Shown here: positions 55,177 to 63,810 of the stretch, piece by piece
How the letters are laid out: every line of letters starts with the position of its first letter
Numbering within the stretch: position 1 is the first letter of the stretch
DNA from: Microbacterium allomyrinae
GTDB taxonomy: Bacteria > Actinomycetota > Actinomycetes > Actinomycetales > Microbacteriaceae
Direction of reading: 5' to 3'
DNA: 64,000 nucleotides
Assembly: GCF_020682705.1 (NCBI RefSeq)
Contig: NZ_JAGTTN010000002.1
Span: 496,001-560,000, forward strand
Notes under the pieces: generated by a model
The model's input: only the letters and a program-made list of their open reading frames with translations
Told to the model about the DNA's origin: nothing
Database searches by the model: none
Translations under genes and position numbers: made by a program

Positions 55177-55846
55177 GGGCATCCGCGTGCTGATCGTCGA
55201 CGACCAGCCGCTCATCCGCATGGGGTTCCGCATGATCCTCGACGCCGAGGGCGATATCGAGGTCGTCGGCGAGGCTGCGGACGGGCACGCGGCCATCGCG
55301 CAGGCGCTCGCCCTCGATCCGGATGTCGTCCTCATGGACGTGCGGATGCCAGGACTCGACGGCATCGGTGCGACCCGCGCCATCCTCGAAGCTCAGCCGC
55401 GCATTCGCGTGCTCGTGCTCACGACGTTCGATCTCGACGAATACGCGTTCGGCGCCCTGCGCGCCGGTGCCAGCGGTTTCCTGCTGAAAGACGCGCATCC
55501 GCACGAACTCGCCGGTGCGATCCGTGCCGCGCACAGCGGAGATGCGGTGCTGGCACCCCGCGTCACGCGGCGGATGCTGGAGATGTTCGGTGACCGGCTG
55601 CCGATCGACACCACGAGCAGCGGCCGAACGAGCGACCTCACCGATCGAGAGCACGAAGTCTTCGTCGCGATTGCGCGCGGCCTCACGAACGCCGAGATCG
55701 GGGCGGAGCTGTTCGTCAGCGAATCGACGGTCAAGACCCACGTCGGCCGTGTGCTGGGCAAGCTCGGCGCCCGTGATCGGGTCCACGCGGTGATCATCGC
55801 TTACCGCATGGGTCTCATGCGCGGCGATACGCCGGAAGCGCTCTGA
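55169..55846 (+). CDS. LuxR/NarL-type response regulator
   Basis: A 225-aa response regulator. The receiver has RVLIVDDQPLIRMGF, the phospho-acceptor Asp57 in VVLMDVRMPG and GASGFLLKDAHP; the LuxR HTH is at about 150-215 (LTDREHEVFVAIARGLTNAEI, VKTHVGRVLGKLGAR). It starts at a GTG inside the kinase gene (8-nt overlap), so the pair is coupled. The ABC transporter upstream is the most likely target, inferred from position. Confidence 0.94.
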   Translation: MTEGIRVLIVDDQPLIRMGFRMILDAEGDIEVVGEAADGHAAIAQALALDPDVVLMDVRMPGLDGIGATRAILEAQPRIRVLVLTTFDLDEYAFGALRAGASGFLLKDAHPHELAGAIRAAHSGDAVLAPRVTRRMLEMFGDRLPIDTTSSGRTSDLTDREHEVFVAIARGLTNAEIGAELFVSESTVKTHVGRVLGKLGARDRVHAVIIAYRMGLMRGDTPEAL

Positions 55847-55933
55847 CGAGGCAGAGCCCGCGGGCGGCCGCCGATGCCTCCCAGGCCGGATCGCTCGGCC
55901 AACGCTCGGGCGGCGCTCGTTAGGATCGACTCG

Positions 55934-57037
55934 ATGATCCCCTTCGGCACGACAGACCCGGCCACGACCGCAGACCCCACGATCTGGGAGCAGATCCTCG
56001 ACTTCTTCGTGAGGGCCGGCTGGAACGTGCTCACGATCGTCGGCATCCTCGTCGGCGCGTTCGTGCTCGTCTGGATTCTGCGCGTCGTGATCCGTCGTGT
56101 GGTGACGCGCATCGTGAACGGCGCCAAGTCCAAGGCCAATGTCGATGACACCCAGGCTCTCGAGCGGTCACCGCTGGCCTCGGTGCGCCTCGTGCAGCGC
56201 ACGCGGACGCTCGGCTCGATCCTGCAGAACATCGTCAACGTCACCATCGTGATCATCTCGATGCTGCTGATCGTGAACGTCTTCGCTCCGAACGCGCTCG
56301 GATCCCTCACGCTCCTGACGGCCGCGATCGGCGCCGGCCTCGGTTTCGGTGCGCAGAACATCGTCAAGGACGTGCTGAACGGCATCTTCATCGTCGCCGA
56401 GGATCAGGTCGGCATCGGCGACGTCGTCGACCTCGGCCTCGCGTCGGGGGTCGTGGAGTACGTGAGCGTGCGCGTCACGCACGTGCGCGACGTCAACGGC
56501 ACCCTCTGGTACGTCCGCAACGGCGAGGTCACCCGGATCGGAAACCTCTCGCAGGGCTGGTCGCGCGTGATCCTCGATCTCGCAGTCTCGGCCGATTCCG
56601 ACATCGACCTCGTCGAGAGCACGCTCCTGGACACCGCGAAGGCGCTGGCGAAGGACCCGAAGTGGCGCACGCGCATCCTGGAACAGCCGGAGGTGTGGGG
56701 CCTGGAGTCGATCTCGGGCGACGCACTCGTCATCCGGCTCGTGATGAAGACCAGGGCGAACGCCAAGGATGACGTGGCGCGGGAACTGCGCATGCGCATC
56801 AAGCACGCGATCGACGAACTCGGCATCGCGCTTCCCTCCCTTACGGCGGTCATGCCCACCGGGCTCGAGGGAGCGCTGCGCGTCAAGGGTGCGAACCCGC
56901 CGAAGACGAAGCCTCATCCGGTCGCGACCGCGGTGACGGACCGACCCGTCTGGAAGCCGAAGCGCACCTCGAAGTCGAAGCCGCACACCCCTGAGGACGG
57001 CGCGGCTCCGTCCGGCAGCGAAGAAGGACAGCCATGA
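55934..57037 (+). CDS. MscS-family mechanosensitive ion channel protein
   Basis: A 367-aa membrane protein. Two or three helices lead to the pore-lining helix LTLLTAAIGAGLGFGAQN, followed by IVKDVLNGIFIVAEDQVGIGDVVDL, the hallmark of the MscS beta domain. The C-terminal alpha/beta domain runs to about 310, and the last ~50 residues are Pro/Lys-rich. Such channels release solutes upon osmotic downshift. ATG 55934 is 7 nt after TAGGAT; the frame opens at 55874. Its stop overlaps the globin start (ATGA). Confidence 0.92.
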   Translation: MIPFGTTDPATTADPTIWEQILDFFVRAGWNVLTIVGILVGAFVLVWILRVVIRRVVTRIVNGAKSKANVDDTQALERSPLASVRLVQRTRTLGSILQNIVNVTIVIISMLLIVNVFAPNALGSLTLLTAAIGAGLGFGAQNIVKDVLNGIFIVAEDQVGIGDVVDLGLASGVVEYVSVRVTHVRDVNGTLWYVRNGEVTRIGNLSQGWSRVILDLAVSADSDIDLVESTLLDTAKALAKDPKWRTRILEQPEVWGLESISGDALVIRLVMKTRANAKDDVARELRMRIKHAIDELGIALPSLTAVMPTGLEGALRVKGANPPKTKPHPVATAVTDRPVWKPKRTSKSKPHTPEDGAAPSGSEEGQP

Positions 57038-57543
57038 CGGATGCGGCTCCCACCAGCTTCTACGAGGAGGTCGGCGGACACGCCACCTTCGTGAGGCTCG
57101 TCGACACCTTCTACCGCGGCGTCGCCGATGACGAGGTGCTGCGACCGATGTACCCCGAAGAGGACCTCGGTCCGGCCAAGGTTCGGCTGTCGATGTTCCT
57201 CGAGCAGTACTGGGGCGGCCCCACCACCTACAGCGAGCAGCGCGGACACCCCCGGCTCCGGCTGCGGCATGCGCCGTTCCACGTCAACCCCGACGCACGC
57301 GACCGCTGGCTCGCACACATGCGCGTCGCGGTGGACGAACTCGAACTGCCTCCGCTGCACGAGGCGACGCTGTGGGACTACCTCCAGCGCGCGGCGCACG
57401 CGATGCTGAACACGTTCGAGCCCTCCGGCATCGGACCGGCCGCCGAGGGCCGGGATGCGGCATCCGGATCCGGCTCTTCGAAGCCGGGAGCACCGCGGTC
57501 GTCGCTCCCTCTCACTGTCGAGCCGGTCGCCGACGGCGACTGA
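57034..57543 (+). CDS. glbO: truncated hemoglobin, group II (GlbO-like)
   Basis: A 169-aa truncated hemoglobin. Seen: FYEEVGGHATFVRLVDTFY at the start, the CD-loop Tyr in YPEEDLGPAKVRL, FLEQYWGGPTTYSEQRGHP, the proximal His79 in RLRLRHAPFHV and the group II Trp in RDRWLAHM. It closely follows the pattern of M. tuberculosis TrHbO, which binds O2 and NO. The C-terminal ~40 residues are a Gly/Ser/Pro-rich tail beyond the globin fold. It overlaps the mscS stop by 4 nt. Confidence 0.95.
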   Translation: MTDAAPTSFYEEVGGHATFVRLVDTFYRGVADDEVLRPMYPEEDLGPAKVRLSMFLEQYWGGPTTYSEQRGHPRLRLRHAPFHVNPDARDRWLAHMRVAVDELELPPLHEATLWDYLQRAAHAMLNTFEPSGIGPAAEGRDAASGSGSSKPGAPRSSLPLTVEPVADGD

Positions 57544-57578
57544 CCCGCATCCTGTCCGCCGCCGACGAAGGAGTCGAC

Positions 57579-59249
57579 ATGCCCGCTGGACCCACCACCC
57601 ACACCACCGATGTGCTCATCATCGGCTGGGGCCTCGCAGGGCTCGTCGCCGCTGCCGAGGCCGTGAGCGCCGGCAAGCGCGTGACGATCGTCGATCAGGA
57701 AGCTCGCTCGAATCTGGGCGGACAGGCCTGGTGGTCGTTCGGAGGCCTCTTCTTCATCGACTCACCCGAGCAGCGCCGGCTCGGGATCAAGGACTCCCTC
57801 GAGCTCGCGCGGCAGGACTGGTTCGGAAACGCCGCGTTCGACCGCGCCGAGGATCTCTGGCCGCGACGCTGGGCAGAGGCCTACCTGCAGTTCGCCCACG
57901 AGGAGAAGAGATCGTGGTTGCGTCAACGGGGCGTCGGATTCTTCCCGATCGTCGGCTGGGCCGAGCGTGGCGGATACACCGCGATCGGCCCCGGGAACTC
58001 CGTCCCGCGCTTCCACATCACGTGGGGCACCGGCCCCGGGCTCGTCGCACCCTTCCAGGCGGCCGTCGAAGCGGGCGAAAGTGCCGGACGGGTCACGATC
58101 CTCCCCCGGCACAAGGTGACTGCGTTGACCACGGGCGCCGGCGCCGTCACCGGCGCGGAGGGCGATGTCCTCGCTCCCTCGGGAGCCGCTCGCGGAATGG
58201 CGACGTCGCGAGAGGTCGTGAGCGGGTTCTCCATCAGCGCCGGTGCGACGATCGTGGCGTCGGGCGGCATCGGCGGCAACCACGACCTGGTCCGCCGGTG
58301 GTGGCCCGAGCGCCTCGGCACACCCCCCGCCACGATGCTGACAGGCGTTCCCGCGTATGTCGACGGGTCCATGCAGGCAGTGACCGAAGCCACAGGCGCA
58401 CGCCTGATCAACGGCGACCGGATGTGGCACTACGTCGAAGGCGTCCAGAACTGGGATCCGGTATGGCCCGATCATGGGATCCGCATCCTGCCCGGACCGT
58501 CGTCGGTCTGGCTGGATGCCACCGGCACCCGGCTGCCGGTACCGCTGTTCCCCGGTTTCGACACGCTCGGCACCCTCGCATACCTGCGTTCCACCGGTCA
58601 CGATCACTCCTGGTTCGTCTTGTCGCAGAAGATCATCGAGAAGGAGTTCACGCTCTCGGGCAGTGAGCAGAACCCCGACCTCACCGGCCGGGATGTGCGG
58701 CTGCTCGCGAAGTCGCGGCTCGGCAAGGGGGCATCCGAGCCCGTCCAGGCGTTCATGGACCACGGCGCCGACTTCGTCGTGCGCGATACGCTCGACGAAC
58801 TCATTGCGGGAATGAAGGCCCTTCCGGGCGGAGACGTGCTCGACGCGGACCGCGTGCGGCTGGAGGTCGAGTCGCGCGATCGCGAGATCGACAACGACTT
58901 CACGAAGGACGCGCAGATCGCGATGCTGCGGTCCGCGCGAGCATTCCGCGGAGACCGGTTGATTCGGACGGCGAGTCCGCACCGCATCCTCGACCCGGGT
59001 TCCGGACCGCTCATCGCGGTGAAGCTCCACGTCCTGACGCGCAAGTCGCTCGGCGGAATCGAGACCGATCTTTCGGCCCGCGCCCTCGGGGCGAACGGCG
59101 AACCCGTCCCCGGGCTCTATGCCGCAGGGGAGGCCAGCGGCTTCGGCGGCGGCGGCGTGCACGGCTACCGCGCGCTCGAGGGCACCTTCGTCGGCGGATG
59201 CCTCTTCTCGGGCCGCACGGCCGGACGCGCTGCTGCGGCGGCGATCTGA
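57579..59249 (+). CDS. FAD-binding dehydrogenase (fumarate reductase/KstD-like flavoprotein)
   Basis: A 556-aa flavoprotein. Seen: an N-terminal FAD Rossmann motif DVLIIGWGLAGLVAAAEA at about 11-28, LGGQAWWSFGG, VASGGIGGNHDLVRRWWP, and the C-terminal FAD contact GLYAAGEASGFGGGGVHGYRA minus its ends. The family includes fumarate reductase and 3-ketosteroid dehydrogenases; this long subgroup is usually annotated simply as FAD-binding dehydrogenase. Substrate unknown. ATG 57579 follows GAAGGAGTCGAC; the frame opens at 57372 within the globin gene. Confidence 0.9.
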   Translation: MPAGPTTHTTDVLIIGWGLAGLVAAAEAVSAGKRVTIVDQEARSNLGGQAWWSFGGLFFIDSPEQRRLGIKDSLELARQDWFGNAAFDRAEDLWPRRWAEAYLQFAHEEKRSWLRQRGVGFFPIVGWAERGGYTAIGPGNSVPRFHITWGTGPGLVAPFQAAVEAGESAGRVTILPRHKVTALTTGAGAVTGAEGDVLAPSGAARGMATSREVVSGFSISAGATIVASGGIGGNHDLVRRWWPERLGTPPATMLTGVPAYVDGSMQAVTEATGARLINGDRMWHYVEGVQNWDPVWPDHGIRILPGPSSVWLDATGTRLPVPLFPGFDTLGTLAYLRSTGHDHSWFVLSQKIIEKEFTLSGSEQNPDLTGRDVRLLAKSRLGKGASEPVQAFMDHGADFVVRDTLDELIAGMKALPGGDVLDADRVRLEVESRDREIDNDFTKDAQIAMLRSARAFRGDRLIRTASPHRILDPGSGPLIAVKLHVLTRKSLGGIETDLSARALGANGEPVPGLYAAGEASGFGGGGVHGYRALEGTFVGGCLFSGRTAGRAAAAAI

Positions 59250-59304
59250 CACGCGCAGCTGCGGTGGCGTTCGGGAGCGCGCAGTGGCCCGTTCCGCACT
59301 GTTC

Positions 59305-59985
59305 TCAGCCGTTACCGGTCGTGCCGGTGCGCCGCACCGCGGTCAGCCCGGTGGCCACCGGACCGCGCACGATCACGTGTCCGCGCTGCAGGCTGATGCG
59401 CGTCCACGGTCCGCTCACGAGCACTCGCGCGGTCTCTCCCCCGTTGATGAAGCCCATGCTCAAGGCGGCGAAGGCGACGCCGAGAGGAAGGCCACCGAGT
59501 TCATCGTCCGGCGCACCCCAGACCGACGCCCGGACGGCGCGCACCGCGTCCTCGCCGGCATCCGTCGGAACGGCGTCGGCGACGCGCGCGATCCCGCCCT
59601 GCGCCTTCGCAGCGAGCACCGACGCTTCGATACCGTCGCGAAGGGCCCAGCCCTCGCGTGGCGGAGCGATGCCCGCCCAGGCCGGAGACAGCGCGGTGTC
59701 GGGCAGCAGCACTGCGGTCGCGTCATCGGCGATCGCGGAAAGCGCGGATGCCTCGACGACCAGATCGCAGACGAGCTCAGGGTCGGCGGCGAGCGTGCGC
59801 AGGGCGAGCACCGTGGGTGTCGGATCGCCGAACCCCCGGGGCGCCAGCGCCGCCGCTGTCATCGCGAGAAGGCCCCCCGATGCCTGCAGCCGCACCCCTT
59901 CGGTGGTGAACCGCGCCGCCCTGCTCGCGAAGGTGAGGGCGTCGGCGGCGGACTGAGGATCGGAGAAGAGCAGGCGCGGTGACAT
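59305..59985 (-). CDS. hypothetical protein
   Basis: A 226-aa soluble protein that I cannot assign. It begins SPRLLFSDPQSAADALTFAS, is Ala-rich and has a Trp-containing central part (SPAWAGIAPPREGWALRDGI) and a C-terminal GFINGGETARVLVSGPWTRI. There are no membrane segments, cysteines or metal motifs. ATG 59985 (MSPRLL) is the best start; the frame is open to 60144 within the divergent tesB gene. It lies 55 nt from the end of the FAD-dehydrogenase gene, convergent with it, and 55 nt from the divergent tesB start. Confidence 0.7.
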   Translation of the reverse strand: MSPRLLFSDPQSAADALTFASRAARFTTEGVRLQASGGLLAMTAAALAPRGFGDPTPTVLALRTLAADPELVCDLVVEASALSAIADDATAVLLPDTALSPAWAGIAPPREGWALRDGIEASVLAAKAQGGIARVADAVPTDAGEDAVRAVRASVWGAPDDELGGLPLGVAFAALSMGFINGGETARVLVSGPWTRISLQRGHVIVRGPVATGLTAVRRTGTTGNG

Positions 59986-60040
59986 CGCCCCTAAGCTACC
60001 AAGCGGAACGACGGGCGGCTGACGCCCCGAGAGGAGCGCC

Positions 60041-60934
60041 GTGAACGATGCCGAGCTGATCGCCGAGTCCGATCCGGTCGCCTCGATGCTCGCGGTGCTC
60101 GATCTGAGCGGTTCGGATGCCCGCACCACCGAGGACATCTTCACCGGGGTCTCCCAGTCGATGCCTCTCGGCCGCGTCTACGGCGGGCAGGTTCTCGCCC
60201 AGTCCATCGTCGCGGCGGAGCGGACGATTCCCCAGGGGCGCATCGTCCATTCCATGCACGGGTACTTCCTGCGCCCGGGCGACTCCGCGAAGGGCATCAC
60301 CTTCTCGGTGGATCGCATCCACGATGGCCGGTCGTTCTCGACCCGCCGTACGCAGGCGTACCAGGAGGGCGTCCCGATCTTCTCGATGATCGCGTCGTTC
60401 CAGGACGAGGATCCGGGGCTCGAGCATCAGGCTGCGATGCCCGAGGGCCTGCCTGCACCCGATGAGCTGCCCGACATCGAGGCGCACCTGAAGGGCCTCC
60501 ACCCGATGTCGAAGCGTCTGTTCACCGATCGTCCCGTCGATCTCCGGCATGTTCCGTCGCCGATCTACGTGACGGTCGACGGCGAGCGGGTGCCTCGTCA
60601 AGCGGTGTGGATGCGCGTGCGGCGGCCGATCTCCGATGAGCCGGCGATCCATCGCGCTGCGCTCGCCTACCTCAGCGACCTCACCATTCAGGAGTCGATA
60701 CTTCGCGCCCATGGTGTGGCGTGGGCCACACGCGGGCTCAAGGTCGCAAGCCTCGATCATGCGATGTGGTGGCACCGTCCCGGGCGCGTGGACGAATGGA
60801 TGCTGTACGTCCAGGAGTCGCCGAGCGCCCGTGGCGGTCGCGGACTAGCGACCGGACGGATCTTCACCGCGGACGGCGTGCTGCTGGCGAGCGTCGCTCA
60901 AGAGATCATGGTCCGCGTTCCTGACGAGGCGTGA
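60041..60934 (+). CDS. tesB: acyl-CoA thioesterase II
   Basis: A 297-aa TesB with two hotdog domains, hydrolysing medium- and long-chain acyl-CoAs. Seen: RVYGGQVLAQSIVAAERT in the first domain with the conserved Gly-Gly, VHSMHGYFLRPGD, and in the second domain HRAALAYLSDLTIQES with the catalytic Asp/Thr and HAMWWHRPGRVDEWMLY. Length matches the family (about 286-300 aa). GTG 60041 follows GAGGAGCGCC. Confidence 0.95.
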   Translation: MNDAELIAESDPVASMLAVLDLSGSDARTTEDIFTGVSQSMPLGRVYGGQVLAQSIVAAERTIPQGRIVHSMHGYFLRPGDSAKGITFSVDRIHDGRSFSTRRTQAYQEGVPIFSMIASFQDEDPGLEHQAAMPEGLPAPDELPDIEAHLKGLHPMSKRLFTDRPVDLRHVPSPIYVTVDGERVPRQAVWMRVRRPISDEPAIHRAALAYLSDLTIQESILRAHGVAWATRGLKVASLDHAMWWHRPGRVDEWMLYVQESPSARGGRGLATGRIFTADGVLLASVAQEIMVRVPDEA

Positions 60935-60947
60935 CCGGCAGTGTGAT

Positions 60948-61469
60948 TCAGCGGCGGTGCGGATACTCGATCGGCGGACCGACGAACGGCTCCCAGGCTG
61001 CGCGCTCTTCGGGTGTCAGGCGCAGCGGGCGGCCGCTCGTCGCATCTACTTTGACGACGACGGTCGTCGCACGAGCGTAGAGCGTCTGACTCGGTGCGGC
61101 GGTCTCGACCGGACTGAGGACCTCGTAGCAGACCTCGATGCTCGATCCCCCGAGCTTGCCGAACCACATCTGGATGTCGAGCGGATGGCGCTGGTAGGGC
61201 ACGGGTGCGAGGTACTCGATCTCCTGGCGCGCGATGAGCGTCAGCACGCCGCTGAGGATGCTCGAGTCCAGCACCGCGGTCGGGGGTGCGTCCTCACCCG
61301 GTTCAGGGATCCAGAATGCCCTCACCCGCGCCTCTTCGAGAAGCTTGAGCATCGATGTGTTGTTGACGTGGTTGAACGCGTCGAGATCCCCCCATCGCAC
61401 CGGGATGGGGATGTGAAGGCGGCGGCCCTCCGCTGTCGGGACGGCCGCCGTCTCGCTGAGATCAGTCAC
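60948..61469 (-). CDS. hotdog-fold acyl-CoA thioesterase (4HBT type)
   Basis: A 173-aa single-hotdog thioesterase. Seen: the active-site segment RWGDLDAFNHVNN at 25-37 with the catalytic Asp, TLIARQEIEYLAPVPYQRHP and GGSSIEVCYEV. It resembles YbgC/4-hydroxybenzoyl-CoA thioesterases; the natural acyl-CoA is unknown. GTG 61469 lies inside the end of ettA, so the genes overlap by 8 nt and are probably co-translated; the longer frame upstream is antisense-like and not used. Convergent with tesB, 13 nt away. Confidence 0.9.
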   Translation of the reverse strand: MTDLSETAAVPTAEGRRLHIPIPVRWGDLDAFNHVNNTSMLKLLEEARVRAFWIPEPGEDAPPTAVLDSSILSGVLTLIARQEIEYLAPVPYQRHPLDIQMWFGKLGGSSIEVCYEVLSPVETAAPSQTLYARATTVVVKVDATSGRPLRLTPEERAAWEPFVGPPIEYPHRR

Positions 61470-63141
61470 GCGTGAGCTTGCGATAGGCCGAGCGGTGAGG
61501 CTTGGCGGCATCGGGACCGAGGCGCGCGATCTTGTTCTCTTCGTACGCTTCGAAGTTTCCCTCGAACCAGTACCACTGGTCGGGCTTGTCGTCGGTGCCC
61601 TCGTAGGCGAGGATGTGCGTCGCGATGCGGTCGAGGAACCACCGGTCGTGCGTGATGACCACTGCGCAGCCGGGGAACTCGAGCAGAGCGTTCTCGAGCG
61701 ACTGCAGCGTCTCGACATCCAGGTCGTTCGTCGGCTCGTCGAGCAGGAGCAGGTTGCCGCCCTCTTTGAGCGTCAGCGCGAGGTTGAGTCGGTTGCGCTC
61801 ACCACCCGAGAGCACGCCGGCCTTCTTCTGCTGGTCCGGCCCCTTGAAGCCGAACTTCGACACGTAAGCGCGCGACGGGATCTCGATCTTGCCGACCGTG
61901 ATGATGTCGAGGCCGTCGGAGACGACCTCCCACAGCGTCTTGTTCGGGTCGATGTTCGAGCGGGACTGGTCGACGTAGCTGATCTTGACCGTCTCGCCGA
62001 CCTTCAGATCGCCGCCGTCGAGCGGTTCGAGACCGACGATCGTCTTGAACAGCGTGGTCTTGCCGACACCGTTCGGGCCGATGACGCCGACGATGCCGTT
62101 GGGCGGGAGCGTGAAGCTGAGTCCGTTGATGAGCGAACGACCGTCGAAGCCCTTCTGCAGCTTCTTCGCCTCGATCACGATGCCACCCAGGCGCGGCCCC
62201 GGCGGGATCTGGATCTCATCGAAATCGAGCCTGCGCGTGCGGTCGGCTTCGGCTGCCATCTCCTCGTAGCGCGCCAGACGGGCCTTCGACTTGACCTGAC
62301 GGCCCTTCGCGTTCGAGCGGACCCACTCGAGTTCGTCGGCGAGCCGCTTGGCCAGCTTCGCGTCCTTCTTGCCCTGGACCGCAAGACGCTCGGCCTTCTT
62401 CTCGAGGTAGGTCGAGTAGTTGCCCTCATAGCCGATGAGACGGCCGCGATCGACTTCGGCGATCCATTCGGCGACGTTGTCGAGGAAGTACCGGTCGTGG
62501 GTGATGGCGATGACGGCGCCGGGGTACTTCTGCAGGTGCTGCTCGAGCCACAGCACGCTTTCGGCGTCGAGGTGGTTCGTCGGCTCATCGAGGAGCAGGA
62601 GGTCGGGCTTCTGGAGGAGAAGCTTGGTGAGCGCCACGCGACGCTTCTCACCGCCTGACAGCGGCGCGATCTGCGCGTCGCCGGGCGGGGTGCGCAGCGC
62701 ATCCATCGCCTGCTCGAGCTGCGAGTCGAGGTCCCAGGCGTCTGCCGCGTCGATCTCTTCCTGCAGCGTGCCCATCTCTGCCAGGAGTGCGTCGAAATCG
62801 GCGTCGGGGTCGGCCATGAGCGCCGAGATCTCGTTGAAGCGGTCGAGCTTCGCCTTGATCGCGATGCCGTCCTGGATGTTCTCCAGCACCGTCTTGGATT
62901 CGTCGAGAACGGGCTCCTGCATCAGGATCCCGACGGTGAATCCGGGGCTCAGCTTCGCCTCGCCGTTGGATGGGGTGTCCAGACCGGCCATGATCTTCAG
63001 GATCGTCGACTTACCGGCACCGTTCGGACCGACCATGCCGATCTTGGCGCCCGGAAGGAACGCCATCGTGACGTCGTCGAGGATCAGCTTTTCTCCGACA
63101 GCCTTGCGGGCTCGGACCATCGAGTAGATGTACTCAGCCAT
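61462..63141 (-). CDS. ettA: energy-dependent translational throttle protein EttA (ABC-F)
   Basis: A 559-aa soluble ABC-F ATPase that binds the ribosomal E-site and gates the first elongation step according to ATP/ADP. Two ATPase halves: Walker A GPNGAGKST at 38-46 and GPNGVGKTT near 350, signatures LSGGEKRRVAL and LSGGERNRLNLA, and Walker B LLLLDEPTNHLD and LLLLDEPTNDLD. It starts EYIYSMVRARKAVGEK, characteristic of EttA, and the linker and arm regions are present. Next to a probable ssb, as in mycobacteria. The thioesterase gene overlaps its end. Confidence 0.96.
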   Translation of the reverse strand: MAEYIYSMVRARKAVGEKLILDDVTMAFLPGAKIGMVGPNGAGKSTILKIMAGLDTPSNGEAKLSPGFTVGILMQEPVLDESKTVLENIQDGIAIKAKLDRFNEISALMADPDADFDALLAEMGTLQEEIDAADAWDLDSQLEQAMDALRTPPGDAQIAPLSGGEKRRVALTKLLLQKPDLLLLDEPTNHLDAESVLWLEQHLQKYPGAVIAITHDRYFLDNVAEWIAEVDRGRLIGYEGNYSTYLEKKAERLAVQGKKDAKLAKRLADELEWVRSNAKGRQVKSKARLARYEEMAAEADRTRRLDFDEIQIPPGPRLGGIVIEAKKLQKGFDGRSLINGLSFTLPPNGIVGVIGPNGVGKTTLFKTIVGLEPLDGGDLKVGETVKISYVDQSRSNIDPNKTLWEVVSDGLDIITVGKIEIPSRAYVSKFGFKGPDQQKKAGVLSGGERNRLNLALTLKEGGNLLLLDEPTNDLDVETLQSLENALLEFPGCAVVITHDRWFLDRIATHILAYEGTDDKPDQWYWFEGNFEAYEENKIARLGPDAAKPHRSAYRKLTRD

Positions 63142-63245
63142 GCGGTTTTCTGCTCTCCTTGGACTTCAGACGTCAGCGTCCCAGCCTACCGGCCGCCGGG
63201 CGGGCGGTGCCGCCCTGCGATCGTGGGCGCACGGGCGCCGCGAGC

Positions 63246-63770
63246 TCACCAGTCGATAGGTCTGGTGGACCCGACCAGGCAGTTGCCCTCGGCGAGCGCG
63301 GGGACGACGATCGTCGCCGGTTCTCCGGTCGCCGGACCGACCTGGCCCACGAGGCATTCTTCGCCCCAGCGCACCGAGAAAAGTATGCTCTCGGCCGCGT
63401 TTCCGACCGTCGACAGATCGTTCGTCACCTGCATCGCGGCTTTGTCGAAGCCGGCCGAGACGAGCGCGTCGATGTAGGCGCGCCCCGCCGTCCGCTCTTC
63501 AGTGGCCCACACCGCAGCGGTGACCGAGGTGAAGAGAGGAAGGTTGTCGCTCGCCGTCCCATCGGGCACCAGAATGGGCGCGACGGGAGCCGGTGCCGTC
63601 GCAGACGGCACCGGCTCTGCCGGCGTCGTCGTCGTACCGGTCGTGGACGGACCGGGCGCCGGGATCGTGCAGCCTGCCAGCAGAAGCGCGGCGAGGATCA
63701 CGGCACTCAATCCCACGGCACGGGCGGAAAAGCCGCTCCGGTGCGTGGCGGAACGCGGGTCTCGGGGCAC
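63246..63770 (-). CDS. lipoprotein of unknown function
   Basis: A 174-aa exported lipoprotein. A basic N-terminus and hydrophobic core (AVGLSAVILAALLLAGC) end at the lipidation Cys34. A Thr/Pro-rich linker (about 35-65) leads to a conserved-looking domain with PDGTASDNLPLF, AYIDALVSAGFDKAAMQVT and SILFSVRWGEECLVGQVG. From memory this resembles a family named DUF6993 in Microbacteriaceae, but I could not check that. Two cysteines late in the domain may pair. It is 104 nt upstream of ettA on the same strand. Confidence 0.75.
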   Translation of the reverse strand: MPRDPRSATHRSGFSARAVGLSAVILAALLLAGCTIPAPGPSTTGTTTTPAEPVPSATAPAPVAPILVPDGTASDNLPLFTSVTAAVWATEERTAGRAYIDALVSAGFDKAAMQVTNDLSTVGNAAESILFSVRWGEECLVGQVGPATGEPATIVVPALAEGNCLVGSTRPIDW

Positions 63771-63810
63771 CCAGCGAGTCTAAGGCTCCTCATCCCGGCG
63801 ATACGCCTCG

